Source of the DNA: Crossiella equi
GTDB lineage: Bacteria > Actinomycetota > Actinomycetes > Mycobacteriales > Pseudonocardiaceae
Reading direction: 5' to 3'
NCBI RefSeq assembly: GCF_017876755.1
Contig: NZ_JAGIOO010000001.1
Span: forward strand, 6,991,786 to 7,055,785
Length of the DNA: 64,000 nt
Part shown: positions 18,621 through 27,913 of the stretch, in pieces
Layout of the letters: each line of letters opens with the position of its first letter
Position numbering within the stretch: position 1 is the stretch's first letter
The notes under the pieces: generated by a model
The model's database searches: none
Seen by the model: only the letters and a program-made list of their open reading frames with translations
Told to the model about the DNA's origin: nothing
Program-made: the position numbers and the translations under genes

Positions 18621-21452
18621 ATGGTGCCGGGGCCTCCATCGGAAGAAGCATGGGTGGGACGCGAGGCGGAGCTGCACCTGTTGCGCCAAGCGGTCGCCGG
18701 TCTCGGCGAGGGCACCGGCGCGGTGGTGTGGGTCGAGGGCGAGGCGGGCATCGGCAAGTCCTCGCTGGTGGCCAAGGCGGTGGCGGACGCGCACGAGGCC
18801 GGGTACGACGTGCTCACCGGGGCGGCCGACCCCATGTCGCAGCGCTCGCCGCTGCACGTGCTGCTGGACCTGCTCCAGGTGTGGCCTCGTTCGCCCGACC
18901 CCCGGCGGGCGGAGATCGCCGTCGCGCTGCGCGACCGGAGGCTGGGCCTGCTCGAACCGGCGGACGTGGCGTGGGCGGAGATCGAGCTGCTGGTCGGCCT
19001 GGTCGACGAGCTGTGCACCGCGCGGCCGACCGTGCTGGTGCTTGACGACCTGCAGTACCTGGACGAGGCGTCGTTCCTGCTCTGGCACCGGCTGGTCACC
19101 GCGGTCAACCAGCTCCCGCTGCTGCTGCTCACCACCTGCCGTCCGCTGCCGCGCCGCCGGGAGGTGGCCGAGCTGCGGGCCGCGCTGGTGCGGCGCGGGC
19201 ACCCGGTGCTGGAGCTGGAACCGCTGGCCGAGGCGGAGTCGGGCGCGCTGCTGACCCGGCTGGTCGGCGAGCTGCCAGGGCACGCCGCCGACCGGCTGCG
19301 TGCCCTGGCCATGGGCAACCCGCTGTACCTGCGGGAGCTCGCGGACGCGGTGCGGCGGGACGGCACCGCCGACGGTGCGCGCCTGCCGACCTCCTTCGCC
19401 GACGCGCTCACCGGGCGGCTGCGGGTGGTGCCGGAGTCGGCCGTGGAGATCCTGCGCATGGCCGCGCTGCTCGGCGGGCGGTTCTCGGTCACCGAGCTGG
19501 CCGTGCTCATGCACCGGCCCGCCGCGGAGCTGGTCTTCGGGCTCCAGGACGCGCTGGCGGCCGGGATCGTGGTGGACACCGGCAGCCAGATGGCCTTCCG
19601 GCACCCGCTGATCCGGCAGGCCCTCTACGACGCGATGCCCGCCGCGCTGCGTGCCGCCCTGCACCGGGAGGCCGCGCAGGCGCTGGCCTCCTCCGGGGTC
19701 GGGGCGCTGCGGGTGGCCGAGCAGCTGCTGGCCTCCGGGCTGCCGGGCGACGCCTGGGCGCGGGGGTGGCTGGCCGAGACGGCGACCGCGCTGGCCGCGC
19801 ACGCCCCGGAGCTGGCCATCGACCTGCTGCTGCGCGATGTCGACGCGGACCGCCTCGACGACGAGCACAGCGAGATCCTGCTCGTGGTGCTGGCCTGGGT
19901 GCTGCTGGGCATCGGCCGCTACGACGAGGCGGCGCACCGGGCCCGCCAGGCACTGGGGCTGGCGGGCAACGCCGCCCACCGGGCCGAGATGTACTTCGTG
20001 CTGGTCCGGGCGCTGTTCAGCCTCGGCCGCAACCAGGAGGCGGTGGAAGCCGTCCGTCGGGGGCTCTCCCGCACCGACCTGCCGGTGGCCTGGCGGGCGC
20101 GGCTGCTGGCCGCGCTGGCCATGTACCAGCGGGCCAGCGAGGGCGACGTGGAGTCGGCCGAGGTGACCGCGCGCCAGGCACTGCACCTGGCCGAGAGCGT
20201 CGGCGACTCCTTCGGCACCGCCTACGCGCTGACCGTGGTGTGGACGAACCAGTCGGTGCGGCGCGACCACGCCGGTGCGCTGGTCAGCGCCGACCGGGCG
20301 CTGCACGTGCTGCGCGCCGGGCCCGACCACGCCGACCTGCGGGCGCTGGCCGAGGACGGGCGGATCTTCACCCTGCAGAACCTCGCGCGCTGGCCGGAGG
20401 CCGCCGCCGCGCTGCGTGAGGAGCGGGAGGGCGGCACCCACCAGCTCGGGGTCACCGCCGCGGTGCTGCTGTACTGGCTCGGCGAGTGGGAGGACGCCCT
20501 CGCCGAGCTCGACCCGGACTTCCTGGAGACGGCCGGGTTCACCTACTCCGGGCTGCGCGAGCCTGGACCGGCGCTGCTGTGGCACGGCGTCGCCGCGCTG
20601 GTCACCGCCCGCCAAGACGAGCGCGCCCTCGCCCGCGAGCACCTGGCGGCCGGGCTGCGGCTGCCGATCCGCACCGTCAGCGACCGGGAGAACCAGGACT
20701 TCCTGGTCGCCGCCCGCGCGGTGGTCCTGGAGCAGGACGGCGACGCCCACGGGGCGATGCGCGCCCTGGCCGAGGTGGCACTGGACCGGCGGCCCGGCGA
20801 GATGTCGCTGACCCACCAGTGGCTGCCGCAGCTGTGCCGCCTGGCCACCGAGCTGGGCGAGCCCGAGCTGGCGCGGACGGCGCTGGCCGGGTGCCGCGCG
20901 GAGGCGGCGGCGGAGTCCGTGCCGGGCCGGGCCGCGGCGGCCGCGCTGCGGTGCGCGGGCCTGGTGGAGTCCGCGCCCGAGCCGCTGCTGGCCGCGGTCG
21001 AGCACTACCGCGAGTGCGGGCCCGCGGTGGAGCTGGCCGAGACCCTGGAGGACCTGGCCGCGGTGCTGGCCGGGGCGGGGGAGACCGCGCGTGCCCGCGA
21101 CTGCCTGCACGAGGCCACCACGCGGTACGCGGCCTTCGGCGCGGAGTGGGACATCCGGCGCGCCGACCGGCGGCTGCGTGAGCTCGGGGTACGCCGAGGG
21201 GTGCGCGGGCCGCGTGCGGGCAAGGACGTCACCGGCTGGGACGCGCTCACCCCGACCGAGCTGCGCGTGGCCGAGCTGGTCGCCGACGGCCAGTCCACCC
21301 CGGGCATCGCCGCCGGGCTGTTCCTGTCCCCGCGCACGGTGCAGACCCACATCTCGCACATCCTGGGCAAGCTCGGGGCCAAGGGGCGCGTGGAGATCGC
21401 CCGCGAGGTGTTCCGGCGCCGAGCGGAGGCCGGCACGCCGCGGGGAGGCTAA
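18621..21452 (+). CDS. LAL-type (large ATP-binding) LuxR-family regulator
   Basis: A 943-aa MalT-like transcription factor. N-terminal AAA/STAND ATPase: Walker A GEAGIGKSSLVAK (residues ~41-53) and Walker B VLVLDDLQYLD (~137-147). A long TPR-like middle follows, then a C-terminal LuxR HTH: LTPTELRVAELVADGQSTPG with recognition helix SPRTVQTHISHILGKLG. Such proteins activate target promoters after binding ATP and an inducer. The gene stands alone, divergent from the P450-like gene 163 bp away, which is a candidate target. ATG 18621 has only a weak ribosome site. Confidence 0.88.
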   Translation: MVPGPPSEEAWVGREAELHLLRQAVAGLGEGTGAVVWVEGEAGIGKSSLVAKAVADAHEAGYDVLTGAADPMSQRSPLHVLLDLLQVWPRSPDPRRAEIAVALRDRRLGLLEPADVAWAEIELLVGLVDELCTARPTVLVLDDLQYLDEASFLLWHRLVTAVNQLPLLLLTTCRPLPRRREVAELRAALVRRGHPVLELEPLAEAESGALLTRLVGELPGHAADRLRALAMGNPLYLRELADAVRRDGTADGARLPTSFADALTGRLRVVPESAVEILRMAALLGGRFSVTELAVLMHRPAAELVFGLQDALAAGIVVDTGSQMAFRHPLIRQALYDAMPAALRAALHREAAQALASSGVGALRVAEQLLASGLPGDAWARGWLAETATALAAHAPELAIDLLLRDVDADRLDDEHSEILLVVLAWVLLGIGRYDEAAHRARQALGLAGNAAHRAEMYFVLVRALFSLGRNQEAVEAVRRGLSRTDLPVAWRARLLAALAMYQRASEGDVESAEVTARQALHLAESVGDSFGTAYALTVVWTNQSVRRDHAGALVSADRALHVLRAGPDHADLRALAEDGRIFTLQNLARWPEAAAALREEREGGTHQLGVTAAVLLYWLGEWEDALAELDPDFLETAGFTYSGLREPGPALLWHGVAALVTARQDERALAREHLAAGLRLPIRTVSDRENQDFLVAARAVVLEQDGDAHGAMRALAEVALDRRPGEMSLTHQWLPQLCRLATELGEPELARTALAGCRAEAAAESVPGRAAAAALRCAGLVESAPEPLLAAVEHYRECGPAVELAETLEDLAAVLAGAGETARARDCLHEATTRYAAFGAEWDIRRADRRLRELGVRRGVRGPRAGKDVTGWDALTPTELRVAELVADGQSTPGIAAGLFLSPRTVQTHISHILGKLGAKGRVEIAREVFRRRAEAGTPRGG

Positions 21453-21654
21453 CCGCCGACCTCCGCAGGTTCCCTCCGCAGGATGACCTGCGGTGCCCGT
21501 GCGGACCACCGGGTCTGCCCGTCCGCACCTGGAGTTTTCGCAGTTCAGGGCGTTGCTGTGACATGCGCGTCAGGTGGCCGATGTCTTGCGCGCCGGCGAC
21601 CAGCAGGCTTGTCGTGGATGTTCCGCCAGCCATGGGCAAGCAGGGGAGTCAGCA

Positions 21655-22278
21655 GTGGAAGCAGTTCGCGTCGCGGTGTACGCACCCGATCCGCTCACGG
21701 CCGCGGGCCTGACCGGCGTGCTGCGCACCAGCCCGGAGATCCACGTGCAGGAAGGGCTGGTCAACCCGAAGGTCGACGTACGGGTGATCGCCACCGACAG
21801 CCTCACCCCGGAGCTGCTCTCCGTCATGCGCCGCGCGGCGGCCAACGGCGGGGTGCCGGTGGTGCTGGTGGTCAACGAGCTGAGCGAGTCCGAGCTGCTG
21901 ACCGCGGTCGAGTGCCGGGTGGTCGCGGTGCTGCCCCGCCAGGCCGCCACCGGTGACCGGCTGCTGCACAGCGTGCGCGCCGCGGCCACGGGCGGCGGGG
22001 TGCTGCCCCCGCCGATGCTGGGCGAGCTGCTCAAGCACGTGGAACGCCTCCAGCGCGAGCTGCTGGCCCCCAAGGCGATGAACGCGGCGGGCCTGAGCCC
22101 CCGCGAGGTGGACGTGCTGCGCCTGATGGCCGACGGCTGGGACACCGCCGAGATCGCCACCCAGCTCTGCTACTCCGAGCGCACGGTGAAGAACGTGATC
22201 TCCGGCGTCACCCAGCGCCTCAAGCTCAAGAACCGCCCGCACGCGGTCGCCTACGCGATGCGCGCGGGCATGATCTGA
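21655..22278 (+). CDS. NarL/LuxR-type DNA-binding protein, receiver-like N-terminus
   Basis: A 207-aa protein with a receiver-like domain and a C-terminal LuxR HTH (LSPREVDVLRLMADGWDTAE; YSERTVKNVISGVTQRL). The N-terminal part keeps the receiver pattern of strands (VRVAVYAPDPLTAAGLTGVL; VPVVLVVNELSESELLTAVE) but the phosphoacceptor region reads IATDSLTPEL, so a standard Asp pocket is doubtful. No sensor kinase is adjacent. These orphan or atypical response regulators often control specialised metabolism. GTG 21655 follows GGGGAG at seven bases; the longer frame upstream has no ribosome site. Confidence 0.75.
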   Translation: MEAVRVAVYAPDPLTAAGLTGVLRTSPEIHVQEGLVNPKVDVRVIATDSLTPELLSVMRRAAANGGVPVVLVVNELSESELLTAVECRVVAVLPRQAATGDRLLHSVRAAATGGGVLPPPMLGELLKHVERLQRELLAPKAMNAAGLSPREVDVLRLMADGWDTAEIATQLCYSERTVKNVISGVTQRLKLKNRPHAVAYAMRAGMI

Positions 22279-22398
22279 CCCGGCCGGACGCACTGGCGGG
22301 TGGCCCGATCCCCGTGCCGGGAACAGGACTGTGCCGGAGCGGAGGACGGTGCCGCCCCGGCACCACAACCGCCGGGCGACCCGGAGTGTTCGCCCGGT

Positions 22399-23412
22399 TC
22401 AGCGCAGCCGTGCGACCTGGAGCACCGCGTTCACGAACGCCTTCGGCCGCTCCTGGGGCAGGTTGTGCCCGGCGCCCGCGACCTGGTGGTGCACCCGGGG
22501 ACCGGTGAAGTACTTGGCCGAGGCCGTGCCGTCGGTGGCGGGGAAGTTGCCGTCGTCCAGGCCGTCCAGGGTCACCGCGGGCACGGTGATGCGGGGCAGC
22601 CTGGCCAGGCGGGCCTCCAGGTCGGCGTAGCGCGGGTCACCCTCGGCCGCCAGCAGGCGGTGGCGGTAGCTGTGCAGGACCACCGGCACGTAGTCCGGGT
22701 TGGTCCACAGGCCCGCCGCGCGGTTGAGGTCGGCCTCGGTGAAGCGCCAGGTGGGGGAATTGCGGGTCCACACCTCGCGGGCCAGCTCCTTGGCGTTCTC
22801 GGTCAGGCCGTTGCGGCCGCGCTCGGTGAGGAAGTAGTAGAAGTACCACTGCGCCGACTCCACCGACGGCTTGCCGGGACGGGTGGCCGCGCTGAGGTCC
22901 TGCACCAGGTAGCTGTTCACCGAGACCAGGCCCGCGCACCGTTCCGGCCACAGGGCGGCGGCCACGCACAGGCCCCGGCCGCCCCAGTCGTAACCGGCGA
23001 AGAGCGCGCGGTCCACGCGCAGCGCGTCCAGGAAGGCCAGCCAGTCCGCGCCCATCGCGGCCTGCTGGCCGGAGCGGGAGGTCGAGACCGCGCGGAACCG
23101 GGTCTCGCCGTGGCCGCGCAGGTACGGGGTGAGCACGCGGTGGCCGCGGTGGACCAGGGCGGGCACCACGTCGGTGAAAGCGTGCGGGCTGTACGGCCAG
23201 CCGTGGCCGAGCAGCACCACCGGGCCGTCGGCGGGGCCGGACTCGTGGTAGGCGATGTCCAGCAGCTCGGTGCGCACGTGCCGCAGCGGTCCGAGCCCCG
23301 ACACCGGGCGGGTGCTCGCGGCACCGGTGCCCGCGGTGGCGGCCGGGGTGCCCATCCCGGCGAGGGTGGCCGTGGTGGCGGCCAGCTTGGTGAAGGTGCG
23401 TCGGGAGAGCAC
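22399..23412 (-). CDS. Tat-exported alpha/beta hydrolase (epoxide hydrolase/dehalogenase-like)
   Basis: A 337-aa alpha/beta-hydrolase. The N-terminus has a twin-arginine signal (SRRTFTKLAATTATLAG), implying export of the folded enzyme. Core motifs are the oxyanion HGWP, the nucleophile elbow GYDWGG with Asp as nucleophile, and a C-terminal catalytic His in AGHNLPQERP. An Asp nucleophile is typical of epoxide hydrolases and haloalkane dehalogenases rather than esterases. The substrate is unknown. GTG 23412 lies eight bases after AAGGA. The gene is 14 bp downstream of ohr on the same strand, so the two form a likely operon linked to oxidative or electrophile stress. Confidence 0.82.
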   Translation of the reverse strand: MLSRRTFTKLAATTATLAGMGTPAATAGTGAASTRPVSGLGPLRHVRTELLDIAYHESGPADGPVVLLGHGWPYSPHAFTDVVPALVHRGHRVLTPYLRGHGETRFRAVSTSRSGQQAAMGADWLAFLDALRVDRALFAGYDWGGRGLCVAAALWPERCAGLVSVNSYLVQDLSAATRPGKPSVESAQWYFYYFLTERGRNGLTENAKELAREVWTRNSPTWRFTEADLNRAAGLWTNPDYVPVVLHSYRHRLLAAEGDPRYADLEARLARLPRITVPAVTLDGLDDGNFPATDGTASAKYFTGPRVHHQVAGAGHNLPQERPKAFVNAVLQVARLR

Positions 23413-23426
23413 GGGCGGGATCCTTG

Positions 23427-23867
23427 TCAGACGGTGGTGGCGTCGATGACGACCGGGATGGACGGGCCGAGGGCCTTGGAGTACGGGCAGAGCTGGTGCG
23501 CGGCCTCGCCCAGCCGTTCGGCGGTGGCCGCGTCCACGCCGGAGACGCGCACGTGCAGCACCGCGCTGAGCGAGAACTCGCCCGCGCCGTCGTGGTGCAG
23601 GGTGACCTCGGCGTCGACCTCGATGCCCCCGACCCGCACCTTCGCCGCCGCGGCGGCCCGGCGGATGGCACCGGTGAAGCAGGCGCCCCAGCCCGCGGCC
23701 AGCAGCTGCTCGGGGTTGGTGGCGTCACCGGAGCCGCCGAGCTCCTTGGGGAAGGCGAAGCGCACGTCGAGGTTGCCGTCGCTGGCCACGGCGCGGCCGC
23801 CGTTGCGGCCTTCCCCGGTGACGGTGACCGCGGCGGTGTACTGGGTGGCGGGCAGTGTCGCTGTCAT
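23427..23867 (-). CDS. ohr: OsmC/Ohr family organic hydroperoxide resistance protein
   Basis: A 146-aa thiol peroxidase that reduces organic hydroperoxides in the cytoplasm. Ohr landmarks are YTAAVTVTGEGRNGGRAVASDG, PKELGGSGDATNPEQLLAAG, the first catalytic cysteine in WGACFTGAI and the second in HQLCPYSKA. Length and spacing are normal. ATG 23867 is the obvious start. It is first in a two-gene unit with the Tat-exported hydrolase and divergent from the SARP regulator, 102 bp away. No MarR-type OhrR gene is seen in the window. Confidence 0.9.
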   Translation of the reverse strand: MTATLPATQYTAAVTVTGEGRNGGRAVASDGNLDVRFAFPKELGGSGDATNPEQLLAAGWGACFTGAIRRAAAAAKVRVGGIEVDAEVTLHHDGAGEFSLSAVLHVRVSGVDAATAERLGEAAHQLCPYSKALGPSIPVVIDATTV

Positions 23868-23969
23868 GCGGGCAAGCCTGCGTCCCGGTTGCGGACGGAG
23901 TGCTAACGAGATGTTGACGCGCTGGTCCACGCGTCGAAAACGCCGCCGCGCGCGAATACCCTCGCCGTC

Positions 23970-25925
23970 GTGAGTGGTCAACTGCGGTTCGAGCTCCTCG
24001 GACCGGTGCGGGCGTGGCTGGACGGGACCGAGGTCGACCTGGGTGCCCCGCAGCAGCGCGCGCTGCTCGGTGTCCTGCTGCTGCACGAGGGTGCGGTGGC
24101 CACCTCGGATGCGCTGGTCAGCGCGGTGTGGGGGGAGACGGCGCCGCCCGCGGTCGGTGGCATGGTGCGCTCCTACGTCTCCAAGCTGCGCCGGGTGCTC
24201 GGGGACGGGCGCCCGGCCACGGTGATCCGCTCCGGCGCGGGTGGCTACTCGATGCCCACCCAGCCGGGCATGCTCGACCTCACCGACGTGCGCCACCACC
24301 TGGCCGCCGCGCGCGAGGCCCGGCGCACCGGCGAGCTGGAGGTCGAGGCGGAGCAGCTGCGCGCCGCGCTCGCGCGCTGGCAGGGCACGCCCCTGTCCGG
24401 GGTGCGCGGTGAGTACGCCGACCGCGAGCGCACCCGGCTGCGCCAGCTGTGGCTCTCCGCGGTGGAGGACCTGGCCGCCGCCGACCTGGAGCTGGGCCGC
24501 CCGGCGGAGGCCGAGGCGGCGCTGGCCCCGCTGGTGATCGAGCACCCGCTGCGGGAACGGCCCCGGGCACTGCTGATGCTGGCCCTGTACCGCTCGGGCA
24601 GGCAGGCCGAGGCGCTGGAGCTGTACCAGCAGGCGGTGCACCTGTTCACCGAGGAGCTGGGCCTGGACCCGGGGGAGGAGCTGCGTGAGCTGCAACGCCG
24701 CATCCTGCGCTCCGACCCGGGTCTGGCCGGGCCGACCCCGGTGCGCCCGCTGACCTCGGCCGAACGGGCCCGCAAACCCATGCAGCTGCCGCCCGACCTG
24801 GCCGAGTTCACCGGCCACACCGGACTGGTGCGTGAGATCGGCGGCGGGCTGTCCGGGGCGGTGGGGGTGGTGCCCGTGCACGGCCTGGTCGGCCTGCCCG
24901 GGATCGGCAAGACCACCACGGCCGTCCACATCGGACACCAGGTGGCCGGTGACTTCCCGGACGGGCAGTTCTACGTCTACCTGCGGCAGCTCGCCGACGA
25001 CCCGTTCCCGGTGCTGCTGCGCGGGATCGGTGCCCCCGAGGTGCCGGAGGACCGGGCCGAGCGGGCCGCGCTGTGGCGCACCCTGACCTGCGGCCGCAAG
25101 GTGCTGCTGGTGCTCGACGACGCGGAGTCGGCCGAGCGGGTGCGGGAGCTGCTGCCCGGACCGGGCGGGGCGGCCGTGCTGCTCACCGCGCGGCAGCGGC
25201 TGTTCGGGCTCACCCACGCCACCTGGCACAAGGTGGCCGGACTGTCCACACAGGAGTGCCTGGACCTGTTGCGGCGCACGGTGGGTGAGGCCAGGGTGGC
25301 CGCCGAGCCGGACTGCGCCCGTACGCTGGTCGAGCTCGCCGACGGGCTGCCGCAGGTGGTGCACGCGGTCGCCGCCCGCCTGGCCGCGCGGCCGGAGTGG
25401 ACCCTGGCCACGGCGGTGCGCCGCCTGCACGCCCCGGCCACCCGACTGGTCGAGGAGCCGTACGCGGACGCGGTGCGCGCGCTGTCGCCGGAGCAGGCGC
25501 GTGCCCTGCGCCTGGCGGCGGTGCCGGACGGCCCGGACCTGTCGCTGGCCGCGGCCGCCGCGGTGCTGGACCGGTCCGCGGAGCAGGCCGAGGAGCTGCT
25601 GGAGGCGCTGGCGGACCGGCACCTGGTGGAACCGCTCGCGCAGGACCGGTACCGGTACCTGCGGCCGGTGCGTGAGTTCGCCAGGGCCCGGGCGCTCACC
25701 GAGGACGGGCAGGCCGCCTGCCACGCCGCGCTGGTGCGGCTCGCCCACCACTACGCGGCGGGCCTGCGGGCGACCGAGGGCACCCCGGAGGCGACGGCCT
25801 GGCGAGCGGCCGAGCAGGAGAACCTGTGGGCCTGCGCGGTGCAGACCGCCGACCTGCCGGGCACACCCGCGCACGGCCTGGGGCGGCTGCTGCGCGCGGC
25901 GGAGGAGCTGGCACCGCTGCGCTGA
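23970..25925 (+). CDS. SARP/AfsR-type regulator with NB-ARC-like domain
   Basis: A 651-aa transcription factor. Residues 1-95 are an OmpR-type winged helix (FELLGPVRAWLDGTEVDLG; RSYVSKLRRVLGDG), ~100-250 a bacterial transcriptional activation domain (BTAD; ARWQGTPLSGVRGEYADRER, MLALYRSGRQAEALELYQ), and from ~290 an NTPase with Walker A VGLPGIGKTTTA and LLVLDDAESAE, ending in winged-helix-like repeats. This is the AfsR/SARP layout without the C-terminal TPR half of AfsR (~990 aa). Such regulators switch on secondary-metabolism genes; no cluster is visible here. GTG 23970 is used. Confidence 0.87.
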   Translation: MSGQLRFELLGPVRAWLDGTEVDLGAPQQRALLGVLLLHEGAVATSDALVSAVWGETAPPAVGGMVRSYVSKLRRVLGDGRPATVIRSGAGGYSMPTQPGMLDLTDVRHHLAAAREARRTGELEVEAEQLRAALARWQGTPLSGVRGEYADRERTRLRQLWLSAVEDLAAADLELGRPAEAEAALAPLVIEHPLRERPRALLMLALYRSGRQAEALELYQQAVHLFTEELGLDPGEELRELQRRILRSDPGLAGPTPVRPLTSAERARKPMQLPPDLAEFTGHTGLVREIGGGLSGAVGVVPVHGLVGLPGIGKTTTAVHIGHQVAGDFPDGQFYVYLRQLADDPFPVLLRGIGAPEVPEDRAERAALWRTLTCGRKVLLVLDDAESAERVRELLPGPGGAAVLLTARQRLFGLTHATWHKVAGLSTQECLDLLRRTVGEARVAAEPDCARTLVELADGLPQVVHAVAARLAARPEWTLATAVRRLHAPATRLVEEPYADAVRALSPEQARALRLAAVPDGPDLSLAAAAAVLDRSAEQAEELLEALADRHLVEPLAQDRYRYLRPVREFARARALTEDGQAACHAALVRLAHHYAAGLRATEGTPEATAWRAAEQENLWACAVQTADLPGTPAHGLGRLLRAAEELAPLR

Positions 25926-26031
25926 GACCGGTGGCGAGAATCCGGGGAAACCTGGCTGTCCAGCCACTTCGCCGATGCCGCGCGGGCTCCTACGGTTCGG
26001 TCGTACCGGACTGAGGAGGACTGATCCGCAA

Positions 26032-26694
26032 ATGCTGGCCCAAGTCGTGCTGTTCGACGGGTTCGACCCGCTGGACGTCATCGCCCCCTACGAGGTGCTC
26101 AACGGCGGCGCCCTGGCCACCGGCGGGCGATCGCGCGTCGAACTGGTCTCGGCCGAGGGGGCGCGTGCGGTGCCCAGCGGCCTGCACGAGGTGACGCTGC
26201 ACGCCACCGCCGCCCTGGACCCGGAGGCCGACCTGCTCGTGCTGCCCGGGGCGCTGGGCGGTCTGCCGGGCGACGGGAGGCCGGAGGAGGACGGCATTCC
26301 CGCCATCCTGGGCAGGGCGCTGCACACCCCGCTGCCGGGCCTGCTCGGCCAGGCGCTGGCACACCCGGGCACCACGGTGGCCACGGTCTGCGGTGGCTCG
26401 CTGCTGCTGGCCATGGCCGGGCTGATCACCGGACGACGGGCGACAGGCCACCGGCTGAGCCTGGAACTGTTGGCCGCCAACGGGGTGGAGGTGGTCGACG
26501 TGCGCGTGGTGGACGACGGCGACCTGGTCACCGCCGCCTCGGTCACCTGCGGGCTGGACCTCGCCCTGTACCTGCTGGAGCGCGAGCTCGGCCCGCAGGT
26601 GGCGATCGGGGTGGAGAAGCTGATCGCGCACGAGCGGCGGGGCACCGTGTGGCGCGCCGCCACCGGGAGCTCTGCCACCGGGGGCGCGGCATGA
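26032..26694 (+). CDS. DJ-1/PfpI (class I glutamine amidotransferase-like) family protein
   Basis: A 220-aa single-domain DJ-1/PfpI protein. It begins QVVLFDGFDPLDVIAPYEVL, typical of the ThiJ/PfpI group related to isonitrile hydratase and to AraC-type GATase1 sensors. The nucleophile elbow is VATVCGGSLLLAMAG with cysteine at ~124. There is no HTH, so it is an enzyme or sensor rather than a regulator. ATG 26032 lies 11 nt after GAGGAGGA. Its stop overlaps the next gene (ATGA), forming a three-gene unit with two membrane proteins. Confidence 0.82.
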   Translation: MLAQVVLFDGFDPLDVIAPYEVLNGGALATGGRSRVELVSAEGARAVPSGLHEVTLHATAALDPEADLLVLPGALGGLPGDGRPEEDGIPAILGRALHTPLPGLLGQALAHPGTTVATVCGGSLLLAMAGLITGRRATGHRLSLELLAANGVEVVDVRVVDDGDLVTAASVTCGLDLALYLLERELGPQVAIGVEKLIAHERRGTVWRAATGSSATGGAA

Positions 26695-27137
26695 CCAAGT
26701 TCCTGCTGTCGGTGCACGTGTTGGCCGCGATCATCGCGATCGGCCCGGTCACCGTGGCGGCCAGCATGTTCCCGGCGGCCACCCGCCGGGTGCTGGCCGA
26801 TCCGGGTTCGGCACGCGACCGCGCCGTGCTGCGCACCCTGCACCGCATCTGCCAGGTCTACGCGGCGGTGGGCATCGCGGTGCCGGTGTTCGGACTGGCC
26901 ACCGCGAGCAGCCTGGGCGTGCTCGGTGACACCTGGCTGATCGTGTCCATGGCGCTCACCGCGGCCGCCGCGGCGGTGCTCGTGCTGGTGATCCTGCCGC
27001 GCCAGCGCGAGGTCCTGGCGGAGCCGAGGAGCACGGCTCCCGCGCGGCTGGCCATGTACACCGGGATCTTCAACCTGCTGTGGGCGGTGGTCACGGTGCT
27101 GATGATCGTCCGCCCCGGCTCGACGACGGGGGCCTGA
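26691..27137 (+). CDS. DUF2269-like integral membrane protein
   Basis: A 148-aa protein with four predicted helices: LLSVHVLAAIIAIGPVTVAA, VYAAVGIAVPVFGLATASS, WLIVSMALTAAAAAVLVLVI and IFNLLWAVVTVLMIV. The opening HVLAAIIAIGP and the MFPAATRR region match DUF2269-type membrane proteins. Function is unknown. Start ATG 26691 overlaps the upstream stop by 4 nt, and the downstream gene begins 3 bp after its stop, so the three genes are translationally linked. Confidence 0.75.
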   Translation: MTKFLLSVHVLAAIIAIGPVTVAASMFPAATRRVLADPGSARDRAVLRTLHRICQVYAAVGIAVPVFGLATASSLGVLGDTWLIVSMALTAAAAAVLVLVILPRQREVLAEPRSTAPARLAMYTGIFNLLWAVVTVLMIVRPGSTTGA

Positions 27138-27139
27138 CC

Positions 27140-27421
27140 GTGACCTCGTGGTCGGCCCTGCGGATCGCGGCGTGGGCGGAGCTGGGTTCCCTGGTGGTGC
27201 TGCTGGTCAACCTGGCCACCGTGCACCTGCCGCAGGTGTCCTCGGCGGCCGGGCCGGTGCACGGCTGCGCCTACCTGCTGGTCATCGTGCTCACCTGGCA
27301 GCAGACGGCCGCGACCGGCCGCGTCCGCCTGCTGTCCTGGGTGCCCGGTGCGGGTGGCCTGCTCGTGACGACCCGGCTGGGCCGAGCCGTCCCGAGCGGG
27401 GATCAGTCGCGGGACTGGTAG
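27140..27421 (+). CDS. DUF3817-like small membrane protein
   Basis: A 93-aa protein with three hydrophobic segments (LGSLVVLLVNLATV; GCAYLLVIVLTWQQ; WVPGAGGLLVTTR). The pattern R-I-A-x-x-E-L-G-S ... GPVHGCAYLLVI is that of DUF3817 proteins. GTG 27140 follows the preceding stop by 2 nt. It is last in the unit, 28 bp before an IS5-type insertion; the coding sequence itself is intact. Confidence 0.68.
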   Translation: MTSWSALRIAAWAELGSLVVLLVNLATVHLPQVSSAAGPVHGCAYLLVIVLTWQQTAATGRVRLLSWVPGAGGLLVTTRLGRAVPSGDQSRDW

Positions 27422-27448
27422 CCGACCCCGGCCACCGCGTACCGCCTA

Positions 27449-27466
27449 GAGCCTGTCCTGTAAGTC
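27449..27466. repeat. left terminal inverted repeat of the IS5-type element
   Basis: GAGCCTGTCCTGTAAGTC, an exact inverse match to 28364-28381. Confidence 0.95.
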
Positions 27467-27487
27467 GTTGATCTGGGCGTCTGGTAT

Positions 27488-27913
27488 TTGTGTGTCGTGG
27501 TGGGTCGCGGTGAGTTGACGGATCGGGCGTGGGCGGTGATCGAGCCGTTGCTGCCTCCAGTGGCCAGTGGTGGGCGGCGGTGGCGTGATCACCGGCAGGT
27601 GATCAACGCGATCCTGTGGAAGCTGCGTACCGGCGCGCCCTGGCGTGACCTGCCTGAGCGGTATGGGCCGTGGAAGACCGCGCATGAACGGCTGCGGTTG
27701 TGGACCAAGGACGGCACCTGGGCGCGGATCCTGGACGAGGTGATCGTCAAGGACGACTCCGTCGGCGCTCTGGAGTGGGTGGTCAGCGTGGACTCCAGCG
27801 TGGTGCGGGCCCATCAGCACTCGGCCGGAGCCCGGAAAAAGGGGGCTGCGGCCCCGAAGTCGAAGCCCTCGCGGTCGAGGGGGAAGGACTCGGCCGCTCC
27901 CGTGGAGGACTGA
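27488..27913 (+). CDS. IS5-type transposase, upstream frame (OrfA)
   Basis: Encodes the N-terminal half of an IS5/IS427-group DDE transposase: DNA-binding part LTDRAWAVIEPLLPP and WRDHRQVINAILWKLRTG, PWRDLPERYGPW, and the first catalytic Asp in VVSVDSSVVRAHQHS. It is completed by the -1 frame. The overlap contains AAAAAGGGGG (27836-27845) directly followed by a GGGGC-tgc-GGCCCC hairpin, a good programmed -1 frameshift signal, so a full OrfAB protein is the likely active form. Confidence 0.85.
   Translation: MCVVVGRGELTDRAWAVIEPLLPPVASGGRRWRDHRQVINAILWKLRTGAPWRDLPERYGPWKTAHERLRLWTKDGTWARILDEVIVKDDSVGALEWVVSVDSSVVRAHQHSAGARKKGAAAPKSKPSRSRGKDSAAPVED

Noticed and set aside
18462-21509. 1015-aa open frame opposite the LAL regulator
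   Set aside because: Antisense shadow; the plus-strand protein has Walker and HTH motifs.
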